64,000 nucleotides of DNA. It comes from Metellina segmentata. Its lineage: Eukaryota; Arthropoda; Arachnida; Araneae; Tetragnathidae. Location: positions 67,586,998 through 67,650,997 of the forward strand of contig OX375876.1 of assembly GCA_947359465.1 (NCBI GenBank), read 5' to 3'. Below, piece by piece: positions 21,541 to 33,735 of this stretch (position 1 is its first letter; the number at the start of each line of letters is the position of its first letter). Below the pieces are notes generated by a model. The model made no database searches. It was not told where the DNA came from and was given only the letters and a program-made list of their open reading frames with translations. Made by a program: the position numbers and the translations under genes.

Positions 21541-24500
21541 CCAAAAACATACGACTAACCACACAAATTACTATATTTCTGTCATGTGCAGAATTATCTA
21601 GATAAAGGTTGATCTACAGCAGTTTTGTTCAAAATAGAAAAGTGCAATTAGAAATAAATATTTTACGTCTCAAGAATCCTAGCATAACTATTTGCCTTTT
21701 TTGGGCAAAATAGATGTGTATAACACGATAGTTAACAATTGGATTTCTCATCTATATCAATAAGAATGAAATGTTTGTACATTAAATATTTTCGACTCTT
21801 TTCAAGTTTTCTATCCGTTTTTAGTCTTTCTGGAGCAAAAATACATCTCTTGCACGTTTGCGGCTTGTCTGTGCATCTGTCTGCTTTTATTGTGTGCACG
21901 TGAAAACAGTTAAATATGTATCTGTGAAACTTTGCATACTGTGAGTACTAATATTCCATTTTGTGACTGAACTTGGTAAGTCTTGTAAGTCTTTCCATTC
22001 TATGTTCGATTTTGTGTTTGTGTATTTGTATAAGCAACACGTGAATTTTATCCAATAAGTTTAATTATAGTGTGTTTTATTTTATGCACCATATATTTGT
22101 TTAGTGAATGCAGTATTAAATATTTCTTTATTTTCATATTTTGATATATTTCATGCTAAAACATATGAGTAAGTATACGACTTAAGTACCTCGTACTTAA
22201 ATCAATCATAATTAGGTAGTTTTAGAAAATTTGAAATGTACAATATGTTGAGTATTGCGATTACTAGGATTGTTTTCCCAGGTAATGTTGGATAATCAAG
22301 TATTATACTAAATTACTTTCATGGAATTTTAACTCTGGTACTTTATTTATTTTGAATCGTATCTTGTTCGTTACCAAACTTAATTTCTCGAACGATCCCG
22401 AACGAAATGTCCGAAACATTTTCCGAATATTTGGGACAGACGACATCTTTCAACAAACGGAAACGCGTGTTGGTTGTTTACGTGGAATGATAATTTTTGT
22501 TTCTTTCACTCAGAATTAATATCGCATTTCTAAATGTTGTGTACTTTCAGATATAAGTTGTGGCAACTGTGCGGGCTCGAAGAATTAAGTGAAAGCTCTC
22601 TTCGAATACAAAAATCGCTTTCCAAATTGTCACCATTCACCTCTCAGGTCATCTTCACCTAGAATGTACTCAAATGACCTTAGATCGATGACGAATAGAG
22701 CAGTATATATATTCGCCCTATCATTTGTAGCCTGGATCGGGCTTAAGCATGCAGACGTAGGTGAAATTTTTACTTAGACGACTATGTTTGACTTTCGTAT
22801 CCGTCACAGTAGTTTGACTTATGTGAGCCTACATGCCATGTCTTTGTTCCGATACCTGATTCAATTTGGGGTTTACTTTCTTGAAGAAAACAGGAACATC
22901 CTATCTCCAAGGTACCCAAATGATCCGTCCTCCCTTCAGGTCTATCCTTGTCTGCCATCCTACGTTTTGTTTTTTTCCCTACCTCGTTGCAATTTTAAAC
23001 TTTAACGTTGGCTTCTATCATATGTTGGGCTCAGTTTCGACAGTATATGGCTATTAATTCCGGTACCATTATGCGACGTTATTCGTCACATTTCTTCATT
23101 GATTCTTTCTTACGTTGCATCCTAGCAACCCTAAAATTATCCGCGTCAGTCACTCAAGGTTACTAGGTTCTTTTAACAGCTGGCAACACGGGATAGTACC
23201 GAAGCGTTGTTTTTGAAAAACCGACGGTGGAACATTCGAATTCCGGAGTTGGCCGTACGGTTAGGAACGGCGGTACTTCGTTTGGGGTTTTTTTTAACGG
23301 AAGTTTTAAGACTCCAGCTTTTTTTCTAAATTATAGCTCTTGCCTGACCTTGCGCAGAATCCCTGGACCTTAGTTCCGAATCTAAAATAAAGAAGTTGTG
23401 TCATAATGGTTTTTGTATCCTTTTTCTTCTGACGATTAATTTTGTTCGCCAGGATGCAGGTAATACTTGTAAATCTTGCTTGAGATCGACTGGAGTCAAT
23501 CCCTCTGGTCCCTTGCTTTTGGGCACAGTGCAGAAATTGTATTTATTGTTTTACTATATCCCACTATATCACACATTAATTTTTTATTAACCAACCATAC
23601 ATACACAAACCTAAAGCTGTGATGTTGTTAAACCTTGGCCATAAACTAAAGTTAACTACGCTATGTTTATTAATACTCGTATATAAACTCTGTAAATGCA
23701 GAAATTTCTTCGTTAGTCTAAATATCACCTTATATTTACACCACTTATCTATTTCATGAAATCGATTCAGATAAAACATAAAAATAATAAAGAATGATAT
23801 TTTAATTAACTGCTTAAAAATTATTTCGATGCACTCTCAGATACAAAGAATGAGGCAAAGATTCCATTAGGACTGACGATGAAAGGGTACTGTAGCTATT
23901 CCTAGTCAAAGTAAATAGCTATTTAACGAGACATATTCTTTCAAATAACCCTTTTATCGATTTTTTGCACCTTGCATTAAAAGACGTCATAGGAGAAAGA
24001 TCTTAAATTAACACGCATCCAATAAAGATCACTTAATTTTAATTAACTTACCGTCAAGAATATCCTAAGTTCGTTTGAAAAACAAAAATGAGCAAACGAA
24101 TAAAACTTCAACAATAGACAACTTTTAAAGCTCATCTAACAAAAGGCGGGATAATGAACCACCTTGGACGGAGCTACCAGAGAAAAAGCAACAAAAAAAC
24201 GGAGCTTTCACAGCTCTTTCCCAAGCAAAAGGATCACTTACACACAGGAAAAAATATATCAGAAAGGATTATTTAAGCCGGCATTATACTGATATGGCTG
24301 AAGGAAAATGTTTCTCAGTTGCAAGGGATGAGATTTCTAAGGGGTGAAGTCACAGTTCTTTGTTCGTATAGTGCCTGATAATGGATTCTTGGGTGACTGG
24401 TAACTTTGATTAAGGATGCTTTGGTGTTTAAAGGTAGGTTTACGGTTTTTCTTTCCTGGGGTGATCCTTCTTTTGTCAGTGGCTGATATATATGAAGAAC

Positions 24501-24605
24501 GTCTTGGGTATGCTCTAAGACGTGATTCGCAAAGAACGCTTTGCATTCTGTTTGGGTAAGTATTCGTTACTTGCGCTGTGTATAATGCCTCTTGAAAGCC
24601 AAAGG

Positions 24606-24606
<1 letters not shown>
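21541..24606. other. Anonymous stretch; a GC-richer patch at 22560-23560
   Basis: No gene is recognised. The patch at 22560-23560 is less AT-rich than its surroundings and contains GGCCGTACGGTTAGG near 23250, which resembles the box A region of another tRNA-derived SINE; no box B follows. Short open stretches there show no recognisable domain. Confidence 0.35.

Positions 24607-24607
<1 letters not shown>

Positions 24608-24651
<44 letters not shown>
24608..24651. repeat. (TA)n microsatellite
   Basis: About 44 bp of alternating A and T. Apparent IYIYIY reading frames on both strands here are artefacts of this tract. Confidence 0.95.
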
Positions 24652-24653
<2 letters not shown>

Positions 24654-25980
24654 GCATATTTATGGTACAGGAATCGAAGTATATCACAATCTATTTACAA
24701 ACTTGTTTTTTTAGAAAAGAGACTTGGAGGATTCTTTTTCGAGACGCATTGTAGCTGAAAATTTTTAGATACTTTATCTTCTTAAAGCGTTCGCTTAGGA
24801 TATTTATAGAATTAGGTAAAAACAAGATGTTTACGTTTAAAGGGAGAATGATTTGTTCTGATACAAAGGAAATCTAAATGTTTAGATGTCAATTTAAAGC
24901 GTCATTACTAAATCGTATTAACATTATAACTTGAAGAATGTTTTTATGGTGATGCCTATTACTAAATGGAGGGTTGCTTTAATGAAGGCATCAAAGGAAT
25001 AGTATGATTGGATATGATTAAAAACTATTCATCCTATGAGTAATAAAGAGATTAATATGGTGTCAGCAACATTACTAATACATATTCAATCAGCTTACTC
25101 TCTTTTGTGCATTGATTCTAGCTAAGTCAATCTATTGAAAATAGAGGTCGCTTATATACTCTTTTTGATTTCTAGATTCCAATAATATATTCAGATAAAA
25201 TTAATAATCACCTTAGAATGCTAATTAAACTTATATAAACAGTCGTTTGATGCTTGACATTGCGGTTATGATGAAGACAATAACAATTTTACAAAAAGAG
25301 AGTTATTTGTTACAATCAAATATGACACCTTGCAGGCAAAACATCTATCGCTTTATGTATTAAATAATCTGCTATTCGTAGTTATTTCTTTGTTTATATA
25401 TTGCCATAGATTAGGATCAGTGACCTATAAGAAGTCTTGGCTTCACTTCAGAATTTTATGTCTTTAGTATGATTTTCTAGACATACTGCCAAAGGGACTT
25501 CGAGACGAAATTGGATCACAAATGTGTATTCCCAACACCTACTAGAGAGAATCCACCACCTTGTGGATTGTATTGGTAATTTAAAAAAGAGTATGAAAAC
25601 AGAATAAAATGAACGACCTAATTGGTATGGAACCATTTGCATTTTACCATCTCTACCAGAGGTGTTTTTAATTATACCGCCGAAACGTTTCTGATATGCA
25701 TCTGAGGTTAGTGTTCCAGTATCTATGTCTCTCCGGAATGCTTTGGATCTCTAAGTAGTTAATCTAAAATCCATTTGTAATCATCAGGAGGAGTAAATCA
25801 TGGTCCAAAGAAAAAACGTTGACGAGTTCGAGAAATATCCTGAGGCTGCTTCTCAACCGAACACAGAAAAAGAGTTTAATTCGGTAATGTAATCAGGAAG
25901 CTCTGAACTAACACTTGTTCAAACTGAATTCTTTATTTTAAACAGGAATGCATTGGAAAATTAGAGCTTGCTCATAAACT
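24652..25980. other. Anonymous AT-rich stretch, no gene recognised
   Basis: No repeat ends, SINE boxes or coding signal were recognised. It leads directly into the 152-bp array. Confidence 0.4.
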
Positions 25981-27188
25981 CCCTCAGTGATTGACCTGAA
26001 TAATTATATTCTCAGAACCCATCGAATATGGCGTTATCAAGTGTCGGAACGAATCACAAAACAAAATGAAAATGCATCAACCCTACGGTGACTACGCATC
26101 TGAATAAGACTCTGTTGAGCAGAGAGACTCTGTCCCTCAGTGATTGACCTGAATAATTATATTCTCAGAACCCATCGAATATGGCGTTATCAAGTGTCGG
26201 AACGAATCATAAAGCAAAATGAAATGCATCAACCCTACGGTGACTACGCATCTGAATAAGACTCTGTTGAGCAGAGAGACTCTGTCCCTCAGTGATTGAC
26301 CTGAATAATTATATTTTCAGAACCCATCGAATATGGCGTTATCAAGTGTCGGAACGAATCATAAAACAAAATGAAATGCATCAACCCTACGGTGACTACG
26401 CATCTGAATAAGACTCTGTTGAGCAGAGAGACTCTGTCCCTCAGTGATTGACCTGAATAATTATATTCTCAGAACCCATCGAATATGGCGTTATCAAGTG
26501 TCGGAACGAATCATAAAGCAAAATGAAATGCATCAACCCTACGGTGACTACGCATCTGAATAAGACTCTGTTGAGCAGAGAGACTCTGTCCCTCAGTGAT
26601 TGACCTGAATAATTATATTCTCAGAACCCATCGAATATGGCGTTATCAAGTGTCGGAACGAATCATAAAACAAAATGAAAATGCATCAACCCTACGGTGA
26701 CTACGCATCTGAATAAGACTCTGTTGAGCAGAGAGACTCTGTCCCTCAGTGATTGACCTGAATAATTATATTCTCAGAACCCATCGAATATGGCGTTATC
26801 AAGTGTCGGAACGAATCATAAAGCAAAATGAAATGCATCAACCCTACGGTGACTACGCATCTGAATAAGACTCTGTTGAGCAGAGAGACTCTGTCCCTCA
26901 GTGATTGACCTGAATAATTATATTCTCAGAACCCATCGAATATGGCGTTATCAAGTGTCGGAACGAATCATAAAGCAAAATGAAATGCATCAACCCTACG
27001 GTGACTACGCATCTGAATAAGACTCTGTTGAGCAGAGAGACTCTGTCCCTCAGTGATTGACCTGAATAATTATATTCTCAGAACCCATCGAATATGGCGT
27101 TATCAAGTGTCGGAACGAATCATAAAACAAAATGAAAATGCATCAACCCTACGGTGACTACGCATCTGAATAAGACTCTGTTGAGCAA
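25981..27188. repeat. 152-bp satellite-like tandem array, eight copies
   Basis: Unit starts (ccctcagtga) lie at 25981, 26134, 26286, 26438, 26590, 26743, 26895 and 27047, so the period is 152 or 153 bp. The last copy stops about 10 bp short. Copies are nearly identical. One variable block separates types: aaaacaaaatgaaaatg (copies 1, 5, 8), aaagcaaaatgaaatg (copies 2, 4, 6, 7) and aaaacaaaatgaaatg (copy 3, which also has attttcag for attctcag). Each unit ends with CAGAGAGACTCTG, a small inverted repeat. No reading frame runs through the array. Confidence 0.97.
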
Positions 27189-29782
27189 CAAGTAGTTAAG
27201 ATCTGGTAAATATCATAAATCAGATTATTTCCCCCCATTATTGTCTTCATTAGCTCACGATTTCTTTACTAAATTATTATACTGTTACTAACAGACTCAG
27301 TGTAAGGTGGTAATAATTCTTAACGTACCTTATCCCATTCGACTTTTGAAACTAGAAACCTTATTCCTACTTATCGTCAAGAATATATGCATGTAACCAT
27401 TTCATCGTAAAGGTAGCAGAAATTTTAGTCAACAAAGAGAGCGAATTACTTTACAATGATATTTATAGTTTTGAAAAGTTAAGGTAGGAAGTTTGGTAGT
27501 TTAATTTACTTTGAGCTAGAGCAACTCAGCGGGTAATTGGTGAGGGTCCGGGATCAATACCGAAGGGAAAAAACGGAGGTCAGCATTTCATATTTTTGAA
27601 CCACGTCATGTTTAACATTTATCTATGAAGGATTCCTAAGATTCCCACCGAATAACGTTTAAAAATGGAAATTTCACCAACAAGTAGACCAGTCTGTTTA
27701 AAGCGACAAGTTTCCGTATCTGTCTGTAATATAAGTCGAGGAAGGATAATCCTCGTACTAAATGCTCTCCCTCCGAACTGTAACTGTAACTTCTGCCGAA
27801 TTAGATCGTCGCCCGCGCTATTATTAACTGTGACTGTAGTGAAAAACACCGCCAAATGAGATCGTTGACTTGCGATTATTCCAGAGACGAAAAACGACGA
27901 CGAATGTTTTGTGATGACGCGTTTCTATGTTTAGTACTTTTGATTAGTCATTTTATGTCCAGTCCTGTTATGTTTAGTCCTTTTATGTCCAGTCCTGTTA
28001 TGCTTAGACCTTTTATATTAAATTAAATATTTTTTCTAACAAAATGTGTCTTTATCTACCAAAAGGCATAGTAACATATATATTATTCATTTTTTGCTCT
28101 CTCAATCTTAAATAACTTATTAGAAGTATTTTAAGTCACAAAAATACATTTTTGCTTTTACCATCGTGTACATTTGCAATTTTTATTCTATGGTTAGATG
28201 AAAAAATTTTTACAAAAAATAAAAATGAGTTACTAAATCTAATTTGAGTTTGATAATAATGTATTAGAAAAAAACATTACTATGTTGGCTCTGTTCAGCT
28301 ACACAAAATTAAATAAAACCAAAGTAGCGTATATCCCAAATATATAAACTTCCATCTGTTAGGTTAAAAATGACTCAAATAATTTAAATCTTAATCAATT
28401 TGTGTATAATTTACACCTGCCATCTAAGGACGAATGCTTATATAGGATTTTGAAAAGATTCATCATTAAATGTTGTAGTGTAGTATTTTCCTGTACTTAA
28501 GAATTCATTACCCAAATTAGCTCTTACACTTTATTATTTCCCTTAAAAATCTATCATGAAGTCAAATAGGTCATAAAACACTTCAAAATAAAAGTGCGTC
28601 CTTTAATTTATTGCACGTCTTTTGTGTCAGCGTGTTATTTAAAATAACGAATGCACTTTGTGAAAACCTCTTTTAAGTAAAGAATTCAAAGTTGTAAAAA
28701 AAAGTATAATTACAAAGCGTTGAGTACTTTCAGACAAATGACGTGTAGTTATTTGTTAAGGCTTTGGACTTACGTTCTTGTTCATAGTTTCTTTTCAGAA
28801 GACGAAATGGATTCTCGTTTAAACATACGACTGTTTTCATTTTTATATTAATGCGTTTGCCATTAACTAAATATGCTACAATTATATGTGTAGTACAATT
28901 TAAAATATACGTAAAGAATTTATTTCTTAAGTATTAAGATATTTGAAAAGTTATAACAATGATGATTTTTAAAATCTGATTCAAATCATATATCTAATTC
29001 TCTTGCGTGTTAGTAAAAGTTATCATTATGTTTGTCTATTACGTCTACATAAAGACAATTTGCGGCCAGTTAACTTGTACCAACCTCAACGAACACAACG
29101 GTTTTTGGTTATAATGAGTTTCCAACTCGCAACTATCATGCTTCTAATCCGCTACCTACGCTTCCAACAGGAACACTACGACCAGCATATCCATAAAAAG
29201 TATAGACACACAAACTTCGAATTACATTGTATAGAGAAGAATGCTGCAGTATTTATTGGTTTGCTTCGTTCGACTCAGTTTATCTCTGTAACCGTGTAAA
29301 CACAGGGACTGCGCGAGGCATCGTTTTAAAACTCCTGGTGAAAGTTATTTAAATATACGATGGGACCTATCACGATAGTTCAAACTGAATTCTTTCAAAA
29401 GTGTTTCCTCTCGTGAACCGGTGAACATTTCTGTCAATTCTGGACAATCGTGAGAACAAAACGCCTGTGCAAGATATAACCTTGAAGAACTCGACGAGAT
29501 CTATTTAAACACACAGTATTACAAAACTTATGTACGTTTTAGCTGCTATCTTGCAGTGGAGTTGTGTACGTAGACGGTCGGAAACAAAACAAGATGAAAG
29601 TCTAGAATTAACGAACCGATGGTTTAAAATAAAACCATAACAAAAGCAGATGCGAACAGTAAGAAAAGAAGTCTGATGTGAGGTAATGTTATTATGTGTG
29701 CAATAATTCACGGCGCAGAAGGGTAACTCTAAAAAGTTGAAAAAGATAAGGAGCAGTCCTTTGTAAGCAGTACGACAAACTA
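27189..29782. other. Anonymous AT-rich stretch with a SINE scrap and a short tandem repeat
   Basis: Apart from the SINE fragment at 27515-27609 and a ~33-bp tandem repeat at about 27945-28012, I recognise nothing. The latter has ttttatgtccagtcctgtta twice, then a partial copy. Confidence 0.4.
27515..27609 (-). repeat. SINE family A fragment (3' part, minus orientation)
   Basis: Shares, in order, ctagagcaac, ggtccgggatca, gaagggaaa and ttttgaaccacg with the 3' half of the family A copies at 39447 and 39620 (minus orientation). The tRNA head is absent. Confidence 0.65.
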
Positions 29783-30736
29783 CACTATCTACCAATAAGT
29801 ATTTGGACATCCATACAAATGACAATATCTGCGGTCCTGATATACGTCACGCCCTCAGCCGTTAAATATTGTGTAGGAAATAACATAGGCATTAGTCGCA
29901 TGCAAGATGCCACGAAGTTCAGAGTTATTTGATTTCGAGAAAGGCATAATCGTCGGGTATCACAGAAATGGCCGATACTTAAGATACATATCTAGCGAGC
30001 TGAATTACCCAAAACCACAGTGGCCTGTGTGATTCAAAAGTAGAAGCTGAGCTTTGATTGTTGGAATATGCCCTGTAATGTTAAATTTATATTTTTACCG
30101 ACGGGTGCTGTCCAGAGAAATTCAGAAGAATCGCATATAATCGATGGTCCACGTTCTCCACGAGTTTCAACAGGCATCCGGGAGTGTTGTTTCGATTGAC
30201 ATCATCCGTAAGGAAGCACATCTGCTTGGTTTTCATGGTCGTGCTGCTTCCCATTAGCCTTTGATCACAAAGTTCAACCGCGCTGATCGGTAAATAGGTG
30301 CAAAGCACGTCGAAAGTGATGCGTAGATCAGTGGAAACGGGTTCTCTGGAGCTATGAATCAAGGTTCACCCTCTTCCGTTCGGTTGGCAGGGTCTGGGTC
30401 TGGCGTCTGCCGGAGAACTCCTCCTGCTAGAGTGAATTGTGCCAACAGTAAAGTTCGGCGAGGCGGAGGTGGAATTATGGTCTAGGTGTGTTTCTCCTGG
30501 TATTAACTGGGACCCTTGTTCCAAATTCCTGGTAAGCTCAACGTAGACTGACATGTTTTCTCCAAACCGAGTGGAAGAAAATACCACTAGCCGTCAAACA
30601 AGGACTTGTGGAAAGCATGCCCCGGATGGTTGAGGCTATAATTACCTCTCGTGGAGGCTCTACCAACTATTGAATAAGAATAAATTTTGTTTTTCTTTTC
30701 TATCTCAGGTGTCTAAATACTTATTGGTAGATACTG
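29783..30736 (+). mobile_element. Tc1-like DNA transposon, internally deleted (954 bp)
   Basis: TIRs of about 30 bp match well (left CACTATCTACCAATAAGTAT; right end ...CTTATTGGTAGATACTG). TA lies outside both ends (29781-29782 and 30737-30738). It contains the transposase remnant at 29907-30673. Confidence 0.9.
29907..30673 (+). pseudogene. Tc1-like transposase pseudogene with internal deletion
   Basis: Starts with ATG at 29907: MPRSSELFDFEKGIIVGYHR, the usual N-terminal helix-turn-helix start of a Tc1 subfamily. Later segments in shifted frames include VKFGEAEVELWSR-like sequence (with a VRRGGGGIMV frame at about 30450-30480), FSWY.LGPLFQIPGKLNVD (about 30492-30550) and then PLAVKQGLVESMPRMVEAII followed by TSRGGSTNY and a stop at 30671-30673. 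The stretch between PGKLN and PLAVKQG, which in full-length relatives holds the second Asp and the catalytic Glu, is missing. The copy is therefore catalytically dead. Confidence 0.85.
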
Positions 30737-30738
30737 TA

Positions 30739-31996
30739 CAACAATCATTCAGGCTATGCACCGTGCTTGCATATTAGAGAATTAGATTATGGACGATTAC
30801 AGAATCCCTTCATATGTTAGAATCTCTGACGTCCAGATTCCAAAATATGAATATGCAACAGCTTTCTACTGTGTATCCACGATTATACAAATCGCTACAG
30901 ACATTTTCGTTTAATTTTGACTTAGCAATCTTTAAAAGTCATGGTGTTCTTTAGATTTTTCACGCCGGTAATATAAAATACGTATCGCTAAATTGTGAAC
31001 TAAATTTAAAAAAAAATTTTGTGACAATGCTCAATTAGCTCATTTCAACTCTATGGTAAGGAAGTTATCGTCCTATTCTGAAATCGGAACGTTGTCTTTC
31101 AAAATCTTTTTTTCTATCCTAAGAGCAGTCATTTGTTCACGTATTTGTGTTATATTTTAAATAGTTTGTCTCAATGACATCACTTTATTTCATATAAAAT
31201 GCAAAGATTTGTGCCTGTGACATTGTGATCGAATATAAAATAAGGAGTTACCACAATGTGCCTATAAGATATTTGGATGGGTAAAACAATAATTGAACTA
31301 TGCGATAGAGTGAAAGCAGGGGTGATGTCATAGATCGGATCATTGATTATGAAGCTGTGAACGTGCTGTCATTGATCGGAGCACTGATTATGAAACTGTG
31401 AAAGAGATGACCTTGATCGGATCACTGATTACGAAGATATGGGCGTACTGGCATTGATCGGATCATTGTTTATGAAGCTGTCGACGTGAACATTATCATC
31501 ATGACGTCAAATTATCTAATTGAAAATAGTAAGACTTATATCATGATGTCAGGTGATCCTATAGAAAATAGGAGTTACGTCACTGTGTTTATAAGAAATT
31601 GTGAGGGCTTGAACAACCCCAATAATTGATTATGAGTCTCAGTTATATTAGTGGTTGAGACGATAAGAGGATGAAGATTGCATTTCTCGAAGGAATGAAC
31701 CAGATCTTTCGAAAAACGAGAGTGCCTGGAACATCACAGTGAGAACCTACTACAACCTAGTGCCCAAATGCCAGTGATAGAAGTCGGTGAATACCACTAT
31801 CCTAAAACACTTGACACCAATTCAGACTTGACCCCTCACATCGCAAAGCCTAAACTCTGACATTCATACTGTGCAACTATTGATATGTAATACGAGCTGT
31901 TGTCAGACTGATAATAAGTGTTTAAAATTGTATTGAAATAATATTATTGCAAAAAAGATTTCCCTTGATGTTATTGATAATTTTAATATTGTGTAC
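30739..31996. other. Anonymous AT-rich stretch containing a 41-bp minisatellite
   Basis: Only the repeat cluster at about 31220-31600 stands out. The remainder has no recognised feature. Confidence 0.4.
31331..31490. repeat. 41-bp minisatellite, four copies
   Basis: The unit core TTGATCGGATCATTGATTAT starts at 31331 (as tagatcgg), 31372, 31413 and 31454, with point differences. Related words flank it: ATCATGACGTCAAATTATCT (31497) and ATCATGATGTCAGGTGATCC (about 31541), each followed by GAAAATA and AGTTA/AGACTTA. The repetitive area is thus wider than the four clear copies. Confidence 0.85.
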
Positions 31997-32000
31997 TTAA

Positions 32001-32206
32001 TCCTCCAAAAGGGTTTCAACGAGGTACCTTATGCATCATGATCCGATCCGTTTTGCTAATGACAAGATATCTCATCATCGATAAATAACAAATGATAAGA
32101 CCAAAATCTGATCATTTTACTTCTAAAGACACGATATCGCGTCCATTGGGATATGAAATTATCTTGTTTTTGACCAGATACCTAGTCTGTACAATCACCA
32201 GAAGGG
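32001..32206. mobile_element. TTAA MITE, palindrome-rich family (206 bp)
   Basis: Perfect TTAA flanks (31997-32000 and 32207-32210). Left end TCCTCCAAAAGGG, right end CACCAGAAGGG. Internal near-palindromes: ACGAGGTACCTTAT, GACAAGATATCTCATC, GACACGATATCGCGTC and GACCAGATACCTAGTC. Confidence 0.8.
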
Positions 32207-33559
32207 TTAATTTGACAAGTAATGAATGAAAATTAATTTTTAACTCTTCAAAACGTCTGTACGTCTCTGACAGATAGCGTTGACCAAACATGGCGGACCT
32301 ACCTTTTGTTACAGTCCCATCTATACTATTAGTTTAAGACATCCCCAAAGAATCTCTCTGATTAATGAAAATTACTAATGAGTTTTGGGTGGCAAAAGAC
32401 GGATTTAATAACAGTAATGCATTTCCCCCTCTAAACCGGTTTGCAACCCACCGGTTCCTCCATAATCCTACTGCTTCCTCACGGTGTCAGGGAAAAAGAT
32501 TAAACTATTAGAAAAGGAGTTGACAATAATCCATCTTACTCATTGTCGCAGTGACAGCAAAGCCAAGGTCTCCTCCAATACTTATTTGCATTTAGTTTTC
32601 GCAACTTCCACTGATTCGGTGTTCACTTCTTTGCTCTTTTCCACAGTTATAAACCCTGGTGAGTGGAAAATTGTTTTGTCAAAGCCCTACCCATTTCCGT
32701 GGTTGGGGAGGATTAAACCTTTTCAAGTGCTGTGAAAAGGAAGGTGAGAGGGGATTTGAGGAGTGATGAGTGGGGAAAAAATCCAGTGGGTCTTTTTCCT
32801 CGAAAATTAAATATCCCTTTTAACTGTATCAATTCTGAAGATTATATAAATCTAAATTAATTTTTGTTTGCTTTCGATTCAGGCGTCTGATGGATTTAGA
32901 TGGATTTAATAATTTCTCTAATGGCATTATTTGGGTGGTTATTTTATTTCGTATTGTTGATAAATTTTCTGACTATAGTTGCATTTCGGTTGGATAATAT
33001 TAAGCGTTGAAGATATTTTGACTTTCAAATTTATCATCGTATCTCAGTAATAGGATATATATAGTTATGCTGCTATTGAAATGCCGATAATTTTCAACGT
33101 TCATGTGGATCACGGACAGTCAGGACTTAATTTTATATTTACTGTACACATGGTATCACAAAAAGAGGAAGCGTTATTTAAGACATCGGGATGAAGTATA
33201 TGAAAAATTGCTTATAAAGTTATTCAGTGAATGTTTTGAAATGCTTTAATACTACTAATATTCTTAGCTTAAATCCATTATTGCTTTAGATGAATTACGC
33301 GATTAATGAAACACCAGACAAAACTGTTCAAACTTCACGATTTTCCGTTGTAAAAATAAGAGAAGTAGGTTGGGTCCAGGGCACAAATTGTAGTTTTTAA
33401 GTAAATAATCGAAACTGAATGACTGTGGGAAGGATGAAGCATACATATTAAGTTATACGACAATTTATTGTAAATATTCCACAATTACTTTACAGTTTTG
33501 ACGATTTAAGTGTAGTTGGTTGTCAATTGTTGTTGAGAGATGGCTGTAGAAAATTAATC

Positions 33560-33735
33560 ATATCATGTTGTTCAGTAACTTCCAAATGACACAATTTACC
33601 CAGTCCACACTCCACGCAATCCAAAGTTACACTGGCCCAGAGCTAGCACATCACTGTAGACTTTCGACATTCCAGCACTCAGTGTGCCTGCGCACTCAGT
33701 ACGAAATCATAACAGGTAAAGACATATTTTGTATA
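33560..33735 (+). repeat. Dispersed repeat of unknown type (copy 1)
   Basis: Matches the minus strand of 54745-54940. Shared landmarks in order are ACTCCACGCAATCCAAAGTT (33608-33627), a CAC-rich middle, CTCAGTGTGCCTGCGCA (about 33677) and AAATC/ATTCATA. Both copies have an open stretch over the match, but the frames differ, so nucleotide-level homology is the safer reading. No TIR, TSD or tRNA boxes were found. Confidence 0.6.

Noticed and set aside
23240..23290. tRNA-SINE head (GGCCGTACGGTTAGG)
   Set aside because: Only a box A-like segment is present; the expected box B is missing, so it is only mentioned in the region note.
22589..23590. Cluster of short plus-strand frames in a GC-richer patch
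   Set aside because: No shared frame, domain or splice pattern could be found. The patch is noted but not called as a gene.
24337..24758. Overlapping open frames on both strands with IYIYIY repeats
   Set aside because: They are translations of the (TA)n tract at 24608-24651.
25981..27188. Possible CRISPR-like array
   Set aside because: The repeats are contiguous 152-bp units with no unique spacers; this is a satellite-type array in a eukaryotic genome.
29003..29299. 98-codon plus-strand frame
   Set aside because: It starts at TTG, shows no domain and lies in otherwise anonymous sequence; not enough to call a gene.
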